From Branchipolynoe longqiensis (taxonomy: Eukaryota > Annelida > Polychaeta > Phyllodocida > Polynoidae): 64,000 bases of DNA. This document shows, in pieces, positions 1-11,440 of this stretch. Under the pieces are notes generated by a model, which was given only the letters and a program-made list of their open reading frames with translations, was not told where the DNA came from and did no database searches. Position 1 is the first letter of the stretch, and each line of letters opens with the position of its first letter. A program made the position numbers and the translations under genes. Location: the NCBI GenBank assembly GCA_030323885.1, contig CM059199.1, positions 39,812,590 through 39,876,589 on the forward strand, written 5' to 3'.

Positions 1-30
1 AGTATAGGTTTTTGCGCCCGAACTCGAAAA
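1..30. mobile_element. right end of MITE-D, cut by window edge
   Basis: The first bases read TTTTGCGCCCGAACTC, which is the right terminal inverted repeat of the element seen complete at 7389-7628 and 37883-38117. The left part lies outside the window. Confidence 0.55.
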
Positions 31-174
31 TTATCCTACACAAATATATATAGATACCAGGCATTATGTATATAGGTATATGTCTGCATACCTCTATATG
101 TACATCTGTATTTATTTATGTATTATGTATGCATTATGTATGTATACATAGTGCTCCACCACATTGCTCTTTCT

Positions 175-264
175 CCCTCGACCAGGGTTCGAACCCACGA
201 TCCCATGGTCTAGGAACACCGGAAACGGACGCTCTAACTCAATCGGCCATCCCTTCTGGTTTAT
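175..264 (-). mobile_element. SINE-A, tRNA-like head only
   Basis: On the minus strand this is the tRNA-like head of the commonest SINE here: an A-box region (GATGGCCGA.TGAGTTAGAGCG type) and a B box GGGTTCGAACCC type. The body seen in fuller copies is absent. Confidence 0.7.
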
Positions 265-279
265 AAAAGCTTGTCACGT

Positions 280-769
280 TGTAGAATCTAATGCTTGGAT
301 ATGTGGCTGTGTATGTAGGCTATGAGGAAAACAATACAGACAAAGAGAAAGGAAGAGAGTAAAGTATAATAGAAGAAGAGAGAGTCCAGCCCTCTGGTTT
401 ATTGCTTATATAGTTACACGGGTTCATTGTAGGGTATCATACCACCTCCTTCTACCAATGGGAATCGAGCATTCCTGGTCCCACCAATAGGAATCCAGCA
501 TTCCTGGTCTCTATGGATACCAGTGGTCTGCCCACCACCAGTAGCTGTATGGCCCCATGTCCACCACCAACCTTGACCTTTTGAGTGTGGTGACCCCTAC
601 CCCAGCAGAAGGGGCAATCACACCCAGACCTGCCACCAACACTATGTCTATTTACATCCGACCCAGGCACCACCAACCCATATATATATATATATATATA
701 CATGCGCCTGGTCAAGTACACCGATCAGTAATATAACATTTGCATTCCCCCCTTGCCGAATATTTTACA
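280..769 (-). mobile_element. solo LTR, family L, copy 1
   Basis: A 490-bp unit starting TGTAG and ending TTTTACA (TG...CA), flanked on both sides by ACGT, a 4-bp target duplication. It aligns along its length with 9115-9617 and, in reverse, with the split copy at 52296-53651. AATAAA-type polyadenylation signal lies on the minus strand (GGTTTATT on plus), so the LTR reads leftward. It contains a TA microsatellite at about 681-702. No internal retroelement sequence is attached, so it is a solo LTR. Gypsy-like is a guess from the 4-bp duplication. Confidence 0.75.
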
Positions 770-1292
770 ACGTGGGTCTGTTTCAGTGTACCATGAGGGT
801 ATGTGCGATATGGTATCGGCTTCGTCTAGAATACATGAATATAACAACTTTGGTGATATACTGGGGCCTCCAGTAGATTTGTGGTGGCGCTATAGAATCT
901 TATAATATATATTATCATAAACATCGATGCACCCCAAATAGAATCGTTGCATTATTCTGTCTGACATTCAGACTGTGCCTATAGACGGCGGTGCGGTATA
1001 TCAATCATTAAGTTTGTTTATATGCTATATAATCCATTTTCTGAATACATCTCTCTCTATATATATATATAGATTCATCTCTCTATATATATGTAGATTT
1101 CAGCAGTACAGTGAGTGAAAGGAAGGCAGCTGAGGCGTGGGCGAGCAGGTGGCGCCACATGCTCAGGTCATGAGGACTAGTAGATGACCTAATGAGTAGG
1201 TGACCAGCCGATGACTTAGTGGCTGGGGAGTAGATGAATCTTCCAGCTTATTATACTCGCATAATTGCTTATACAGCATATATATATATATA

Positions 1293-1467
1293 GAGTAAAA
1301 CCTCTCTAACCGAACAACTCCACAGATCGACCACTCCCTATCGATCACTTTATTTGGGTCCCAACAATATCATTGTAACCATATTCTAACTCCCTAACCC
1401 AACCACCTCCCTGAATGGACCACTTAAAGTCGGTCCCATGGTCGGTCGGTTTAGAGAGGTTTTACTG
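1293..1467. mobile_element. pogo/Tigger-like MITE, copy 1
   Basis: About 175 bp bounded by inverted repeats GTAAAACCTCTCTAACCG and its complement, ending CTG beside TA. The interior is partly palindromic (GGTCGGT... against ACCGACC). The CAG...CTG ends next to TA fit the pogo/Tigger branch of IS630-Tc1-mariner. Related copies are at 3225, 5871, 48333 and 54459. Confidence 0.75.
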
Positions 1468-1619
1468 TATATAGTTAATATATGTATATACGTGTATAAA
1501 TCATCGGTATGAGGTATTTTCCTATTATTATTATGATCCGTTGACATGATGTTATCGTCCATTAACGGACTAAGAGCGATTTGCTGTGGCATACTCACCT
1601 ACGTGCGCCGCCGCCATCA

Positions 1620-2148
1620 GTTCTTTGTACTTATTCCTCAGTCTTTGTATAGATCACTTCTGCGAAAAGTTGTTCTCTTTGACAGGAAGATCCAGAAAAG
1701 TTTTCTTAAAAAATTCATTACAGACAATGACCTCGATCTGCCAGTAGATATGGCAGCCAGAACGGTAGTGCTATCTGTCATAACTAACACTTTAGAATTG
1801 CACCAATATTCAGCCGAATGGGTCACTGCCATAAGCACAGCACACATCTCCAACGTGTTAATATGCGCATTACTTAATGTATCAGGGGCATCCACCTTGT
1901 GGTGATCTAGGTACCTATATATGTATGTTCGATCAGCCTTTTTAAAAGTGCCAGCTAGCCAGTCATTTTGATATAGCTCTGAATCCCCATAGAGAAGCAT
2001 CCGTGTAGATGGCATAAGTTGGAGCGAATTTCCCTAGCATCTGGGCTTCACCATTAAAAATCCCTGCGAAACTTAACCACCAATCTACGTCTTCCTGAAA
2101 ACCTTTGTTAAGCCTAATCTTATAGTAACTTTTCTTTACTGTACCCAT
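1620..2148 (-). pseudogene. DIRS-like retroelement, RT end and RNase H fragment
   Basis: Two overlapping minus-strand frames (2148-1963 and 2015-1638) form one broken protein. The first carries DVDWW, FNG and YTDASLWGF, the junction of reverse transcriptase with RNase H; after a frameshift near 1980 the second carries DWLAGTF, INTLEM, MTDSTTV, GRSRS and LRKLFW, the RNase H core with its Asp and Glu positions. This order and spacing match the RNase H of tyrosine-recombinase (DIRS-type) retroelements. Upstream RT is missing and the downstream frame stops at 1638. No recombinase domain is visible. It is a dead fragment, possibly the same family as the larger minus-strand remnant at 54.7-59.6 kb. 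Confidence 0.72.
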
Positions 2149-2182
2149 TAGGTCATATATCCGTCTGGTGAAGGTTCTACCC

Positions 2183-2330
2183 CCTCTCCTTTGTGAACGT
2201 GCAGGCTCATAGTGGTGGCACCACCTGTGGTTGTTTTTAGTAAATGTTCAGTTTTCCTTTGGTTTGTTACTCCTGGGGGAATTTATTGCTATACGATATA
2301 TAGTGCTTTATACGAATATAGACAAGCAAC
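2183..2330 (+). repeat. interspersed repeat, inverted partner at 5600-5745
   Basis: Contains GTGCAGGCTCAYAGTGGTGG, then a run with TTAGTAAATGTTCAG and GTTACTCCTGGGG. The reverse complement of 5600-5745 matches along its length, so two copies lie in opposite orientation 3.3 kb apart. No coding content is recognised. Confidence 0.65.
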
Positions 2331-2496
2331 TATTCAATGTCATACCTCACTGCATGTAGTTACTAAAGATATAGTGGTAATTCTGGTACTCTATCATGGT
2401 GGTGCCACTGGCATGTGGATATTTCCCACCCTCATTCACTCCCGATGATATGTTATGTTATATGGACATTGTGTTCGTTTGTTTGAGTTTTATGTC

Positions 2497-2818
2497 TGGG
2501 CAAGAGCTAAGATCATATCAGGATGGGTACCGACTACTGACAATGTGCACTCATGGTGATATTATAGTACTGTCCCACTGGGAGACCAGGCCACCAGTAC
2601 GATGACCTGATATCCTACTGAGTCACATTATCCTGACACTGAGCGAACCATTCCTTGTTCTATCCTAATAATGCCGAGCTCTTGGATAGGAAGCGGCAAT
2701 GATCAATTTTTAAGTCATTATTTTGACTCGAGCGGGGTTCGAACCCGTGGGTTCGATTCGCACAATCTACCAAATGGGTAGTCAGACGCTCAACTCATTC
2801 GGCCATCCCATCTGGTTT
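2497..2818 (-). mobile_element. SINE-A, near full length
   Basis: Minus-strand copy with tRNA-like head (2700-2818), the body motif GTGACTCAGTAGGATATCAG and the tail with CCTGATATGATCTTAG. Head B box is GGTTCGAACCC-like. Confidence 0.75.
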
Positions 2819-2867
2819 TATATGAACAAACTACTTCTTATTATGTCGAGGTTCTAAAATGTTTGTA

Positions 2868-2915
2868 TTATTTAGCGACGCCTCTAGAGCCCAGTGCTAT
2901 TGGACATCAACAAAA
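2868..2915 (-). mobile_element. SINE-C 3' end fragment
   Basis: Reads TTTAGCGACGCCTCTAGAGC on plus, the reverse of the SINE-C 3' end (CTCTAGAGGCGTCGCTAAA). Confidence 0.5.
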
Positions 2916-3224
2916 GTCGAGGTTCTATGCATATATAACATGTGGGTATTGTTCTAATGGCCTCAACCAATTTCATAGCAAGAGACGCCACCAACACCTT
3001 ATAAAATAGCCAAAATCTCATTTCCTGTAAATTGTTTTAATTTCTTCCAAAATAACTTATTTCCAACCATTCGCACTTCAATGCCGGTGTAGTATGTTCA
3101 AAACACCTTCCTTTAGAAGTCCCCGAGGTACTATTTTTGACGTATATTGTAAACCCTCTGTTCTCCAAGAATAAAATCGATATGTATATTCATATACATC
3201 GCTGTTATACTATATATTTATATA

Positions 3225-3401
3225 CAGTAAAACCTCTCTAACCGACCACCTCCACAGATCGACAACTCCCATATATCGATCACTTTATTTGGGTCCCAAC
3301 AATACCATAGTAACCATATTCTAACTCCCCAAACCGACCACCTCCCTAATTAGACCACTTAAATCGGTCCCAAGGTCGGTCGATTCAGAGAGGTTTTATT
3401 G
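3225..3401. mobile_element. pogo/Tigger-like MITE, copy 2
   Basis: Starts CAGTAAAACCTCTCTAACCG after TA and ends with the inverted repeat next to TA; same family and length as 1293-1467. Confidence 0.8.
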
Positions 3402-3787
3402 TATATGTATATATATATATGTATAGATATATATAAGGTTATTGGAATAAAACACCATATACTAAAAGGCTATAAAACGTCATATATTTTAATATACAAA
3501 CATTATATATTTTGTAATTTCAGTGGCGACGCTGCTGTGTATGGACGGATGAGGAAGCTGTGCCCATGCTTGTGTTGGATACCTGGCCATGGCAATACCT
3601 AGGAATATGAGGATGCCGATCAAGCTGCGTAAATGGATCTGAACAGTGTCATTGCGCCATATCAGATCCCTCACTCTGCTCTGAGGCCACTAATTCTCAG
3701 GTATATAAAATTATAATGGCAACATCAATGTACTGAGCATTCAGAAATCAAGTTGCACAACATCATCAGGTTTATTGAAAAGGAAAA

Positions 3788-4055
3788 ATAGTTTTATTTA
3801 GCAACGCCTCTAGAGCGCATTGATTGTTATCATCGGCTATTGAACATCAAACATATGGTCATTCTGACATATCTCTTTGGAGGAAACCAGCTGCCGCCAC
3901 ATAGGCTACTCTTTCCGATAAGCAGCAAGGGGTCTTTTATGTGCACCTTCCCACATATAGGGCAGCATATCCCACAACCTTTGATGAGCCATTTGTTGAC
4001 GACCAGAATGGAAAATAACCCAAATAACTGCAAATGTGTCCACTGAGTAGGATCG
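3788..4055 (-). mobile_element. SINE-C (RUDI-like), 5' truncated
   Basis: Minus-strand copy with the conserved 3' region: TTTTATTTAGCAACGCCTC at its end, then the reverse of GATGTCCAATAGC, GACATATCTCTTTGGAGGAA and CCGATAAGCAGCAAGG. From memory this 3' region is widespread in molluscan genomes; no search was run. The tRNA-like head is missing. Confidence 0.7.
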
Positions 4056-4463
4056 ATAAGACGGCCCGCTCCCCCGTGTATTGAATAAAAGTTGTAGAAT
4101 TACACCGGGTGTTAGTGGGAGCAAGCAGTTGTCCCTCACTGCCACATGGGCCAGGTTTTGCTGACTCATGCATTTGTAGTCAATGGAGAAGCACCATCAT
4201 TAATGCATTGGGTGTCAGTGTTCACTGACACTGGTCCACATTCTATCTAAATGTGTGGCTTTTATGGTTTTACACCAAAGATATTTCAATGTCAATAATA
4301 TGGCAACCAACCCTCTTTATGAAACTAATTTCAGAGTTCACCGAACAACTGGATCGTATTACCTGCTGTAAACTTAGGTATATTTTATATAAGGTAAATG
4401 TTACTGCCATTTGACACAATTGTAACCACTTCAAATTGAATCTGAAGTCAATTTTGTCACAAG

Positions 4464-4576
4464 TATCAATTTTTAAGTCATTGGTTTGACTCCACCAGGA
4501 TTCGAACCCATGCTCCCACGATCTACCAACACGGGAGACGGACGGGCTGCCTCATTCGGCCATCCCGTCTGGTTAA
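4464..4576 (-). mobile_element. SINE-A, head only
   Basis: Minus-strand tRNA-like head with B box region AGGATTCGAACCC and A-box region, ending CCATCCCGTCTGGTT on plus. The body is absent. Confidence 0.7.
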
Positions 4577-4739
4577 AGACAGGATTAATCCATCACCTTG
4601 AACGTAATATCAGTCAATACATGCTTAATATATGCACCAACTATCAATTTCCCAATGTGCATATCAGTAACTTGATACCAGTAGTGATGCTGTTATCAGG
4701 GTGCTTGGATGTAGTGATATGAAGATATACCGTCAGATA

Positions 4740-5595
4740 CAAGAACTACAACAGCTAAATGGCTTCGCTATCAAGATAAGGCCTCCTCACTTCTTTAGAT
4801 AAGCATCACCTGGCTAGTATGGGAGTTATTGGCTCCAGAGCAGTTGTCAGTTAAGTGTTGATTGTGATACTAGTTTGTGCAAGTAGGTGTACTCACCCAC
4901 CCACCCCCACCCCACCCCACCACCACAGGCTTCAGTGGGACTGGGGTGACGGCAGTGGGCTTCCCTCCAGTCAACCACGTCAGTTCAGTCTGTCATTCAA
5001 TTGTCCTGTTGGAGGCTTTGGCTGCCGCAGCATAGCTCTTGGTGATTGGTGAGGGAGTATTTGCCTCAGCCAGCCTTCAAGCTTCTGGGTAGCTTAGCCG
5101 CTTCTCAGTCTTGATCTGCCGAATTAGCTTTTCTTTTTTCCAGACAGGACAGTCTTTAGATATGGCCATATGGTCACCCAGGCAAGTGGAACATTTTGCC
5201 TGGTTTTGACAACTGGTGTTTTGACAATTAGTCTAGATAGCCTAGTGGTTAGGACGCTACCACCGAAATGGCAAAATAATAAGGATTGGCGCATAATTCT
5301 AAATTGTGGTTGATTCAATAATAGGGGTCACAATGTCCCCTACCTCTCCCCCTGAAGGGAATTCTGGCAGTACAACTCATCGGCACCTCCTGTGAAGCCG
5401 GCAAGGTCAGTCGGCCCCTTCCTTCAATGAATCAACACCTCACAGACTTCACCATGCCCACCCACCCTTTATCTGAATAATCAGCCAGGAATCATTCCTA
5501 ACGGGACTCCTTTGCTTCTCTGCACGTCGGCCCCTTTTGTTGACATGGACTAGCTTGATTAAAGCACTGAACCTGACTGGATAAGATTGAATAGT
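4740..5595. other. stretch with no recognised feature
   Basis: A C-rich CCACCCCCACCCC tract at about 4897-4922 is the only clear local structure. No coding similarity or tRNA-like sequence was recognised. Confidence 0.4.
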
Positions 5596-5599
5596 TGCT

Positions 5600-5745
5600 T
5601 GTTTATATTTGCATAATGCACTCTATATCATATAGCAATAAATTACCCCAGGAGTAACAAAACAAAGGAAACCTGAACATTTACTAAAAACAGATATAGG
5701 TGGCACCACCACTGTGAGCCTGCACATTGACAAAGGAGAGAAGGC
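5600..5745 (-). repeat. interspersed repeat, inverted partner of 2183-2330
   Basis: Reverse complement of the 2183-2330 repeat, with shared GGTAATTTATTGCTATA-type and GGTGGTGCCACC-type segments. Confidence 0.65.
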
Positions 5746-5870
5746 TGCAATGAATATATGGTCGATTAAAACAGTGTATTAACATCTAATAGAAATGCAA
5801 TCCAAAGGGCTCTTACTCGCTGATTATACTCACATAATTCATCATAGCTATTATATATAATATATATGTA

Positions 5871-5932
5871 CAGTAAAACCTCTCAAACCGACCGACCATG
5901 GGACCGACTTTAAGTGGTCCATTTACGGAGGT
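5871..5932. mobile_element. pogo/Tigger-like MITE, left half only
   Basis: Starts CAGTAAAACCTCTCAAACCG after TA, then breaks into a SINE-A copy at about 5934. The right TIR is lost. Confidence 0.65.
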
Positions 5933-5933
5933 C

Positions 5934-6113
5934 TAGGTCATATCAGGTTGGTTACCATGACCTTATATCCCACTTAGTCGAGCCAGACTAGGAAGCAACA
6001 AGTATCAATTGTTGAGTCATCGGTTTGACTCGACCAGGGTTCCATCCACAATCCCACGATGTACCAACACGGGAGACGGAAGCTCTAACTCATTCAGCTA
6101 TTCCGTCCGGTGC
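5934..6113 (-). mobile_element. SINE-A with internal deletion
   Basis: Minus-strand copy: tail fragment (GGTCATATCAGG) joined to the head (CTCGACCAGGGTTC to CATTCAGCTATTCCG); most of the body is missing. Confidence 0.65.
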
Positions 6114-6229
6114 CCTATGCTGTACACTCTCCAGCATATGCTGCTCCCCCACTTTCAATGTTCAGAATGGGGTATGCTGCACAGAATGCATCACATTCCA
6201 CTTCCCGATCAGCATGTACAAACCAAATG

Positions 6230-6372
6230 GCTGAATGAATTAAGCGCATGCCTCCCATGTTGTTGGGTCCTGAACCCGTGCCGAGTCAGACCAATGACTT
6301 CAAAATTGATACTTTGTGTTACTTTTAGTCTGGTACTTGGCAGTACTAGTATAGGGCAAGGAGCAGTGGATT
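6230..6372 (+). mobile_element. SINE-A fragment with SINE-B-like tail
   Basis: Plus-strand B-box side of the head, CGAGTCAGACCAATGACTTC, then TAGGGCAAGGAGCAGTGG. The last part resembles the SINE-A/SINE-B junction of the chimera at 35459-35686. Confidence 0.5.
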
Positions 6373-6668
6373 AATGGATACCAATTGTCTGCATATTGTA
6401 CAAGAATGATAGAGTTATTTATTAAATTGTGTATTATTCCATCAATATTTTAATTGGTCACATATAAAAATCCAATTGTATGTGTCATTAATCAAATAGG
6501 GTGCTCAAATAAGTACAACTCTCACTTTCCTTATAGGTCATCGAGCTGAACCCGGGCGAATCACATTCATGCCTTCAAATGTTATACTTGCCACAACCCA
6601 GCCTGGTGGTTGTTCAGTAGAAGACAAGGAACAGTTAAAGGATGAATATTAATTATTACTTCCTCGGC

Positions 6669-7023
6669 TTAAAGCTGCATAATCCAATGGTTTTGAATTT
6701 CTGTATTTTTTCTGAGATAAATATATTAGATCGATCACTAGTATCTACTTTAGATTAGTTCAAAGTTACTTTGATTTTAAATGGTAAACTTTTGAGATAT
6801 TTTGGGTGCAAACATGGAAAATTAGTTTTGGCAAGCTTGCCAAAACTCTGACACCATAGACTTCTGCAGTAACAGGTTCTGTTAAATTGACTTATTATTG
6901 CCTTCTACGCAGAAAGAAATGCTTAATAAGGGCATCAGTATATAAGTTAGATATGTAAAATCAAATCTAGATAATTGGTTTGGTTTTGAAAATGTGATAT
7001 TTCATCGGACTATGCAGCTTTAA
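6669..7023. mobile_element. TTAA-flanked MITE (family E), complete
   Basis: Element with ends AGCTGCATAATCC and GGACTATGCAGCT, each flanked by TTAA. A TTAA target fits Kolobok or piggyBac; the ends do not start CCC, so Kolobok-like is more likely. Other copies: 9770, 15745, 26265, 39410, 45480 and 49460. Confidence 0.75.
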
Positions 7024-7388
7024 TCAATGAATGAAAACATGCAAATATAAAAGTAGTTGGTACATTACTTCAACACTTTCTTCGTGTCAAATAATTTCAA
7101 AACACTGCAAAATAAATATAAGAAGTGTACTACATTTTATTATATTAAATAAGGAATACAAATATGAGATCAATCATATACGCACTATTACAAGATTTTC
7201 ATTTCAAAGTAAAACTGAAATAAAAACAGCACAATAGGTATTTCTTTAATTAAATTATAATCTACCCCTAGGGTGGATTTTGTCGGCATCATCCTGTGGA
7301 GTGAGGTTACTTCATGGACACCGAAATGAAAATCTATGAACAAATGATGACCAATGGCTAAATGAGTTTAGGACATACTCCATGTGAT

Positions 7389-7628
7389 GAGTTCAGGCGC
7401 AAAACCTTGTAAACGCCAATCCAAAAATGTAGTTTAAATACAAGATGTGTACCTGAAAATAATTGTAATTCTCACTAATTCCACTTTTCATATGATCACA
7501 TGCTTATGGAGCAATGAACAAAACAAAAGAATATAAAAGAATTAACTTGTTGACGGTTTTATTCCAATGTTTATCTCCATTTTTTGTATTGGCGTTTACG
7601 TGGTTTACGTGGTTTTGCTCCTGAACTC
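7389..7628. mobile_element. MITE-D, complete
   Basis: Left end GAGTTCAGGCGCAAAACC and right end GGTTTTGCTCCTGAACTC are inverted repeats that continue inward with TGTAAACGCCAATCCAAAAA against TTTTTTGTATTGGCGTTTAC. CATGTG occurs just outside both ends, a possible target duplication. Confidence 0.72.
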
Positions 7629-7785
7629 TTCATGTGGTTCAAATATGACCGAATCAAGGGAGTGATGAACATAGGATACAGTTGAAAATTCAGATGCCAT
7701 ATAATAGCTAAGTATGATATTATCATCCAAACATCCCAGCACAAGCAATGTCAGTGTTTTACTACAAAATCACTTATTATATTTT

Positions 7786-8048
7786 TAGGTTGGTTGGTCG
7801 TTGTAGTTTTACGGCCTGGCAATATCTAAGGTCATATCAAGAGGGGTACCGTCTTGTGACAGTGTGCACTTGTGGCAACTTCATAGTGCTGCGCCACTGG
7901 AAATCATGCCATCGGCACCATGACCCAATATCCCACCTAGTCACAATATCCTGACCCTGAGCCAATGGTCCTTACCCTATCCTAACAATGCTGGACGCCT
8001 GGCTAGGAAGCGAGAAGTATCATACTTTAAGTCATTGGCTTGACTAGA
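7786..8048 (-). mobile_element. SINE-A, head truncated
   Basis: Tail (GGCAATATCTAAGGTCATAT), body and the start of the head (AAGTCATTGGCTTGACT); the tRNA-like part is replaced by unrelated sequence after about 8048. Confidence 0.7.
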
Positions 8049-8432
8049 ATCATCCCTTCTTCAAAAGGATTCTGCGTCGATTCATTTGGGTTTGTTGTTT
8101 GACGGATGCATGCTAAATAATTAAAAGGGTTTTCATAAATACAGTTCATTTAGATTGCCGGAGTAGCTTATCAAGGTTGCACCTCAAACTGGATTCAGCC
8201 TATTTCGTGGTCTCGTCTATTTTACAAGTAAGTGCCTCCTCTAACCTGAATATCAGAAGGCAGGGGGAGACTGTTAAATATGTGGACACCTCAGGTGGAC
8301 CCCCGTAATTCCAGTACGCATGCGTGCTGAAGCAATTACCTGCGTGATAAGATCGGTAATGCCACAAGTGGCTCTTGTCTGTAGATGCAGCTGGTGGTAC
8401 TAACACCCGACCGACCATTTACATGAAAAACA

Positions 8433-8793
8433 TGGTTTGGTTGTTTGTTGTAGTTTTACGTCCTATCAACATCTAAGGTCATATCAGGACGGGTACCAAC
8501 TTGTGACAGTGCACACGCATGGCAACTTTAGAGTGCTGCCCCAACTGGGAAACCAGGCCGCCAGCATCATAACCATATATTCTACTCAGTCACATTATCC
8601 TGACACTGAGCCAACCAGTCCTTGCCCTATCCTAATAATGCCAAGCCCCCGGGCTAGGAAGTGACAAGTATCAATTTTTAAGTCATTGGTTTCACTCGAC
8701 CAGGGTTCAAACCCACAAACCCATGGGTTCGGATCACCTGATCTCCAAAAACAGGAGACGATCGCTCAACTCATTCGGCCATCCCATCTGGTC
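8433..8793 (-). mobile_element. SINE-A, full length
   Basis: Minus-strand copy running from the (AAC)-type tail side TTTGTTGTAGTTTTACGTCC through the body (CTCAGTCACATTATCCTGAC) to the head (CTCATTCGGCCATCCCATC). Confidence 0.8.
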
Positions 8794-9114
8794 CCATGAA
8801 GAAATAATGTAGTGAAATAGGATATTCCTGCCTCCCCCTCATTAGTATCATCAATCACATCCACCTAGCTGTCTGGATCAAACCATGAATCCCTCATTAA
8901 ATCTATATTCTGCAATCTGATATGCTATAAGGAACTGGCAACAAAGGGAGATAAGAATTGTGAAAGCTTTCTGTTGGCATATGGTTAATCTCTAATCGTG
9001 TTAAATGCATTCAGTCAAAGAACACACACTGTTCAATCAATTGACAATTGAGAGGCCTTGTGATGGCTGAATGCGGTCTAGTTATTCGAGCATGTACACA
9101 CAAGCAAAACCAGT

Positions 9115-9617
9115 TGTAAAGTCTACAGCTCGAAGCTGTGGTTGTGTAGGCAGGCTATTGTGAAATCAATACAGACAAAGAGAAAGGAAGAGTATAAAGT
9201 GTGAAAAAAGAGAGAGAGTCAAGCCCCCTGGTTTATTATTTATATGGTACATGGATTCAGTGTAGAGTATAACCCCACCCTATTCCCCCAATGAGAAACA
9301 CACATTCTTAGCTCTACCAATAGGAATCGAGCATTCCTGGTCCCCATGGTTACCAGTGATCTTCCCACCACCACCAAGCTGTGTGGCTCTACCTGCCTTG
9401 AGCCTGAGTGCGGTGATCCTGACTAGCAGAGGGGGGTGGGGGTAGGCTCTGAGTGCCCCTTACACACATCCCTGCCAGCACCACTATGTCTATTTACATC
9501 TCAATCAGGCACCACCAGCACCTACATATACACATACATCCACCTGGTCACGTATACCCAATCAATAATAGAACATTTGCATTCCCCCACCAATGCATTA
9601 CATCGGAATATTTTACA
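9115..9617 (-). mobile_element. solo LTR, family L, copy 2
   Basis: A 503-bp TG...CA unit flanked on both sides by CAGT (9111-9114 and 9618-9621). It matches copy 1 along its length, including AAAGAGAAAGGAAGAG and GAACATTTGCATTCCCCC segments, and reads leftward by its AATAAA-type signal. Finding exact but different 4-bp duplications in two copies supports the boundaries. Confidence 0.82.
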
Positions 9618-9769
9618 CAGTGTTAGAAAGCTGCAAAATCTGATGACACCATCACATTTTCTAAACGCAAATACTAAGCTCGATTTGATGCTATATTTCC
9701 AGTTTAGATACTGGTTCACTTATTATATTGATCTTGTTCGCACTTCAAAGGGGATCCATACAAGGGAAT

Positions 9770-9951
9770 AGTTATTCTCTCCAATATAACCTCTCACTGC
9801 TGAAACCTATGGTGTCAGAACTTCTGGATGCAGGCCAACATTAAAAGTGAATGTTCGCATTTAAAAAATCTCCAATGTTAGCCATTCATAATAATAGCTA
9901 CTTCCAGCATAGTAAGGTTGATTATAACCATCAGCCTAAAATATTTATGAC
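9770..9951. mobile_element. TTAA MITE (family E), partial
   Basis: Shares the inner segments CCTATGGTGTCAGAACTT and GTAAGGTTGATTATAA with other family E copies; both termini are missing. Confidence 0.5.
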
Positions 9952-9952
9952 G

Positions 9953-10285
9953 ACCAGATGGGATGGCCGAATGAGTTAGAGCGTCAGTCTCCCATGCTGG
10001 TATATTGTGGGGTCGTGTGTTCGAACCCTGGTCGAGTCAAATCAATGACATAAAACTTTATACTTGTCACTTCCTAGCTTGGCACTCGGCATTATTAGGA
10101 TAGGGCAGGGACTGGTTGGCTCAGTGTCAGCATAATGTGACTGAGTGGGATATCGGGTCATGGTGCTGGTGGCCTGGTTTCGCAGTGGGACAGCACTAGA
10201 AAGTTGCCATGAGTGCGCACTGTCACAAGTCGGTAACCGTCCTGATATGACCTTAGATGTTACCAGGACATAAACCAACAAACCA
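9953..10285 (+). mobile_element. SINE-A, full length
   Basis: Head starts CCAGATGGGATGGCCGAATG with B box GTTCGAACCC, then GTCGAGTC, the body GATAATGTGACTGAGTGGGA and tail TGATATGACCTTAGATGTTA followed by a CAAACCAACAAA tail. A good reference copy for the family. Confidence 0.85.
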
Positions 10286-10389
10286 ACAAAATATTGATGT
10301 CAGAGCTATGGCAGCAACTCAAAATCATCGGGCTATGGAACTTCAACAAATTCATAACAATACAGTTTGTTTGCATTCTTGGAATCTAC

Positions 10390-10622
10390 TTCATAGCACT
10401 GACAACGGCTTTATAGTGCTGCCCCATAGAATGCCATGACGCCTGTGCTGTAACCTGATATCCCCCTTAGTATCATTATCATTATCCTGCACTTTCCTAG
10501 TAATCTAAGCCTGCAGTACTATTATTTTTAGTAAGTCTTTGGTTTGACTCGGCCAGGGTTCAAGTCCCACTCAGGCAGGCTGGCAAGGCTCTTACCTTAC
10601 AAATCCAATTCGGCCACCCATT
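10390..10622 (-). mobile_element. SINE-A, diverged
   Basis: Minus-strand body and head with many changes; TTTGGTTTGACTCGGCCAGG and AATTCGGCCACCCATT remain. Confidence 0.55.
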
Positions 10623-10754
10623 GAGTCTAATGGTCAAATTAATCCAATATTCCCTCCTCGCTGTGACACACTTAATAATTGGTATGCCAAAATGCTTTTA
10701 AGCCATCTGGTAAGCCATTTGTGTCACAGCATCCCATATATAGGGATCTAACTT

Positions 10755-11056
10755 GCGGGAGTGGGACGTAGCTCAGACAGTAGAGTGTCCACCTGTGAAG
10801 GTGTGGGTCATCCGTTCGATCCTGCTCAGTGGACCCAGTTGGTCCACAACTGGTTCAATGAAGGCTGTGGTATTTGCTGTCCTGTCTGTGGGAACGTGCA
10901 TATAAAAGACCACTTGCTGCTTATCGGAAAGAGTAGCCGATGTGCCGGTAGCTGGTTTCCTCAAAAGAAATATGTCAGAAGGACCATATGTGTGATGTCC
11001 AATAGCTGATGCCAAAAATGAATGTGCTCTAGATGCGTTGTTAAATAAAACAAACT
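10755..11056 (+). mobile_element. SINE-C (RUDI-like), full length
   Basis: A tRNA-like head (A box TAGCTCAGACAGTAGAGTG; B box GTTCGATCC; anticodon-loop position GTG) leads into GTCCACAACTGGTTCAATGA and the 3' region TGCTGCTTATCGGAAAGAG, GATGTCCAATAGCTGATG and CTCTAGATGCGTTGTTAAAT, ending in AAAACAAAC. It resembles the RUDI SINE of molluscs from memory. Confidence 0.78.
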
Positions 11057-11215
11057 TTCCTTTTGGATCCAACTTGCTATATGAAGAAATCTTCTGAATG
11101 GAGAGTAGAACAGAGTGCATTGCTCCCATAAGGAAACCACGCATTTCAAAATTGTGAACGACATGACCACCCTGTTTTACCTTTTATAGCTCTTTTGGCT
11201 TTGCTACCAATACCA

Positions 11216-11440
11216 AGTGTGAAAGTACAACGTCTGAACACTTTGACTTCTGGATACTGAATGGTTTATTCAGAGCCCAGGGCTCGCTGAACCCGCCGGC
11301 TAAACTTTCCATGATGTCATCTCATTTACATAATCCTTTGTCCAAACCTTTGCATCTCATTACCATATATTAGCCACACGCCTATTCATCTATTACGCAT
11401 ATATCACGCCGAGCACACTTTGGCTTACCCTGATTAGTCA
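11216..11440 (-). repeat. LTR-like repeat F, copy 1
   Basis: Begins TGTGAAAGTACAACGTCTGA, with GGTTTATTCA (AATAAA on minus), CCGCCGGCTAAACTTTCC and GATGTCATCTCATTTACATA. Copies at 17524 and 61776 share this order. An LTR is likely but its far end and TSD were not resolved. Confidence 0.5.
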
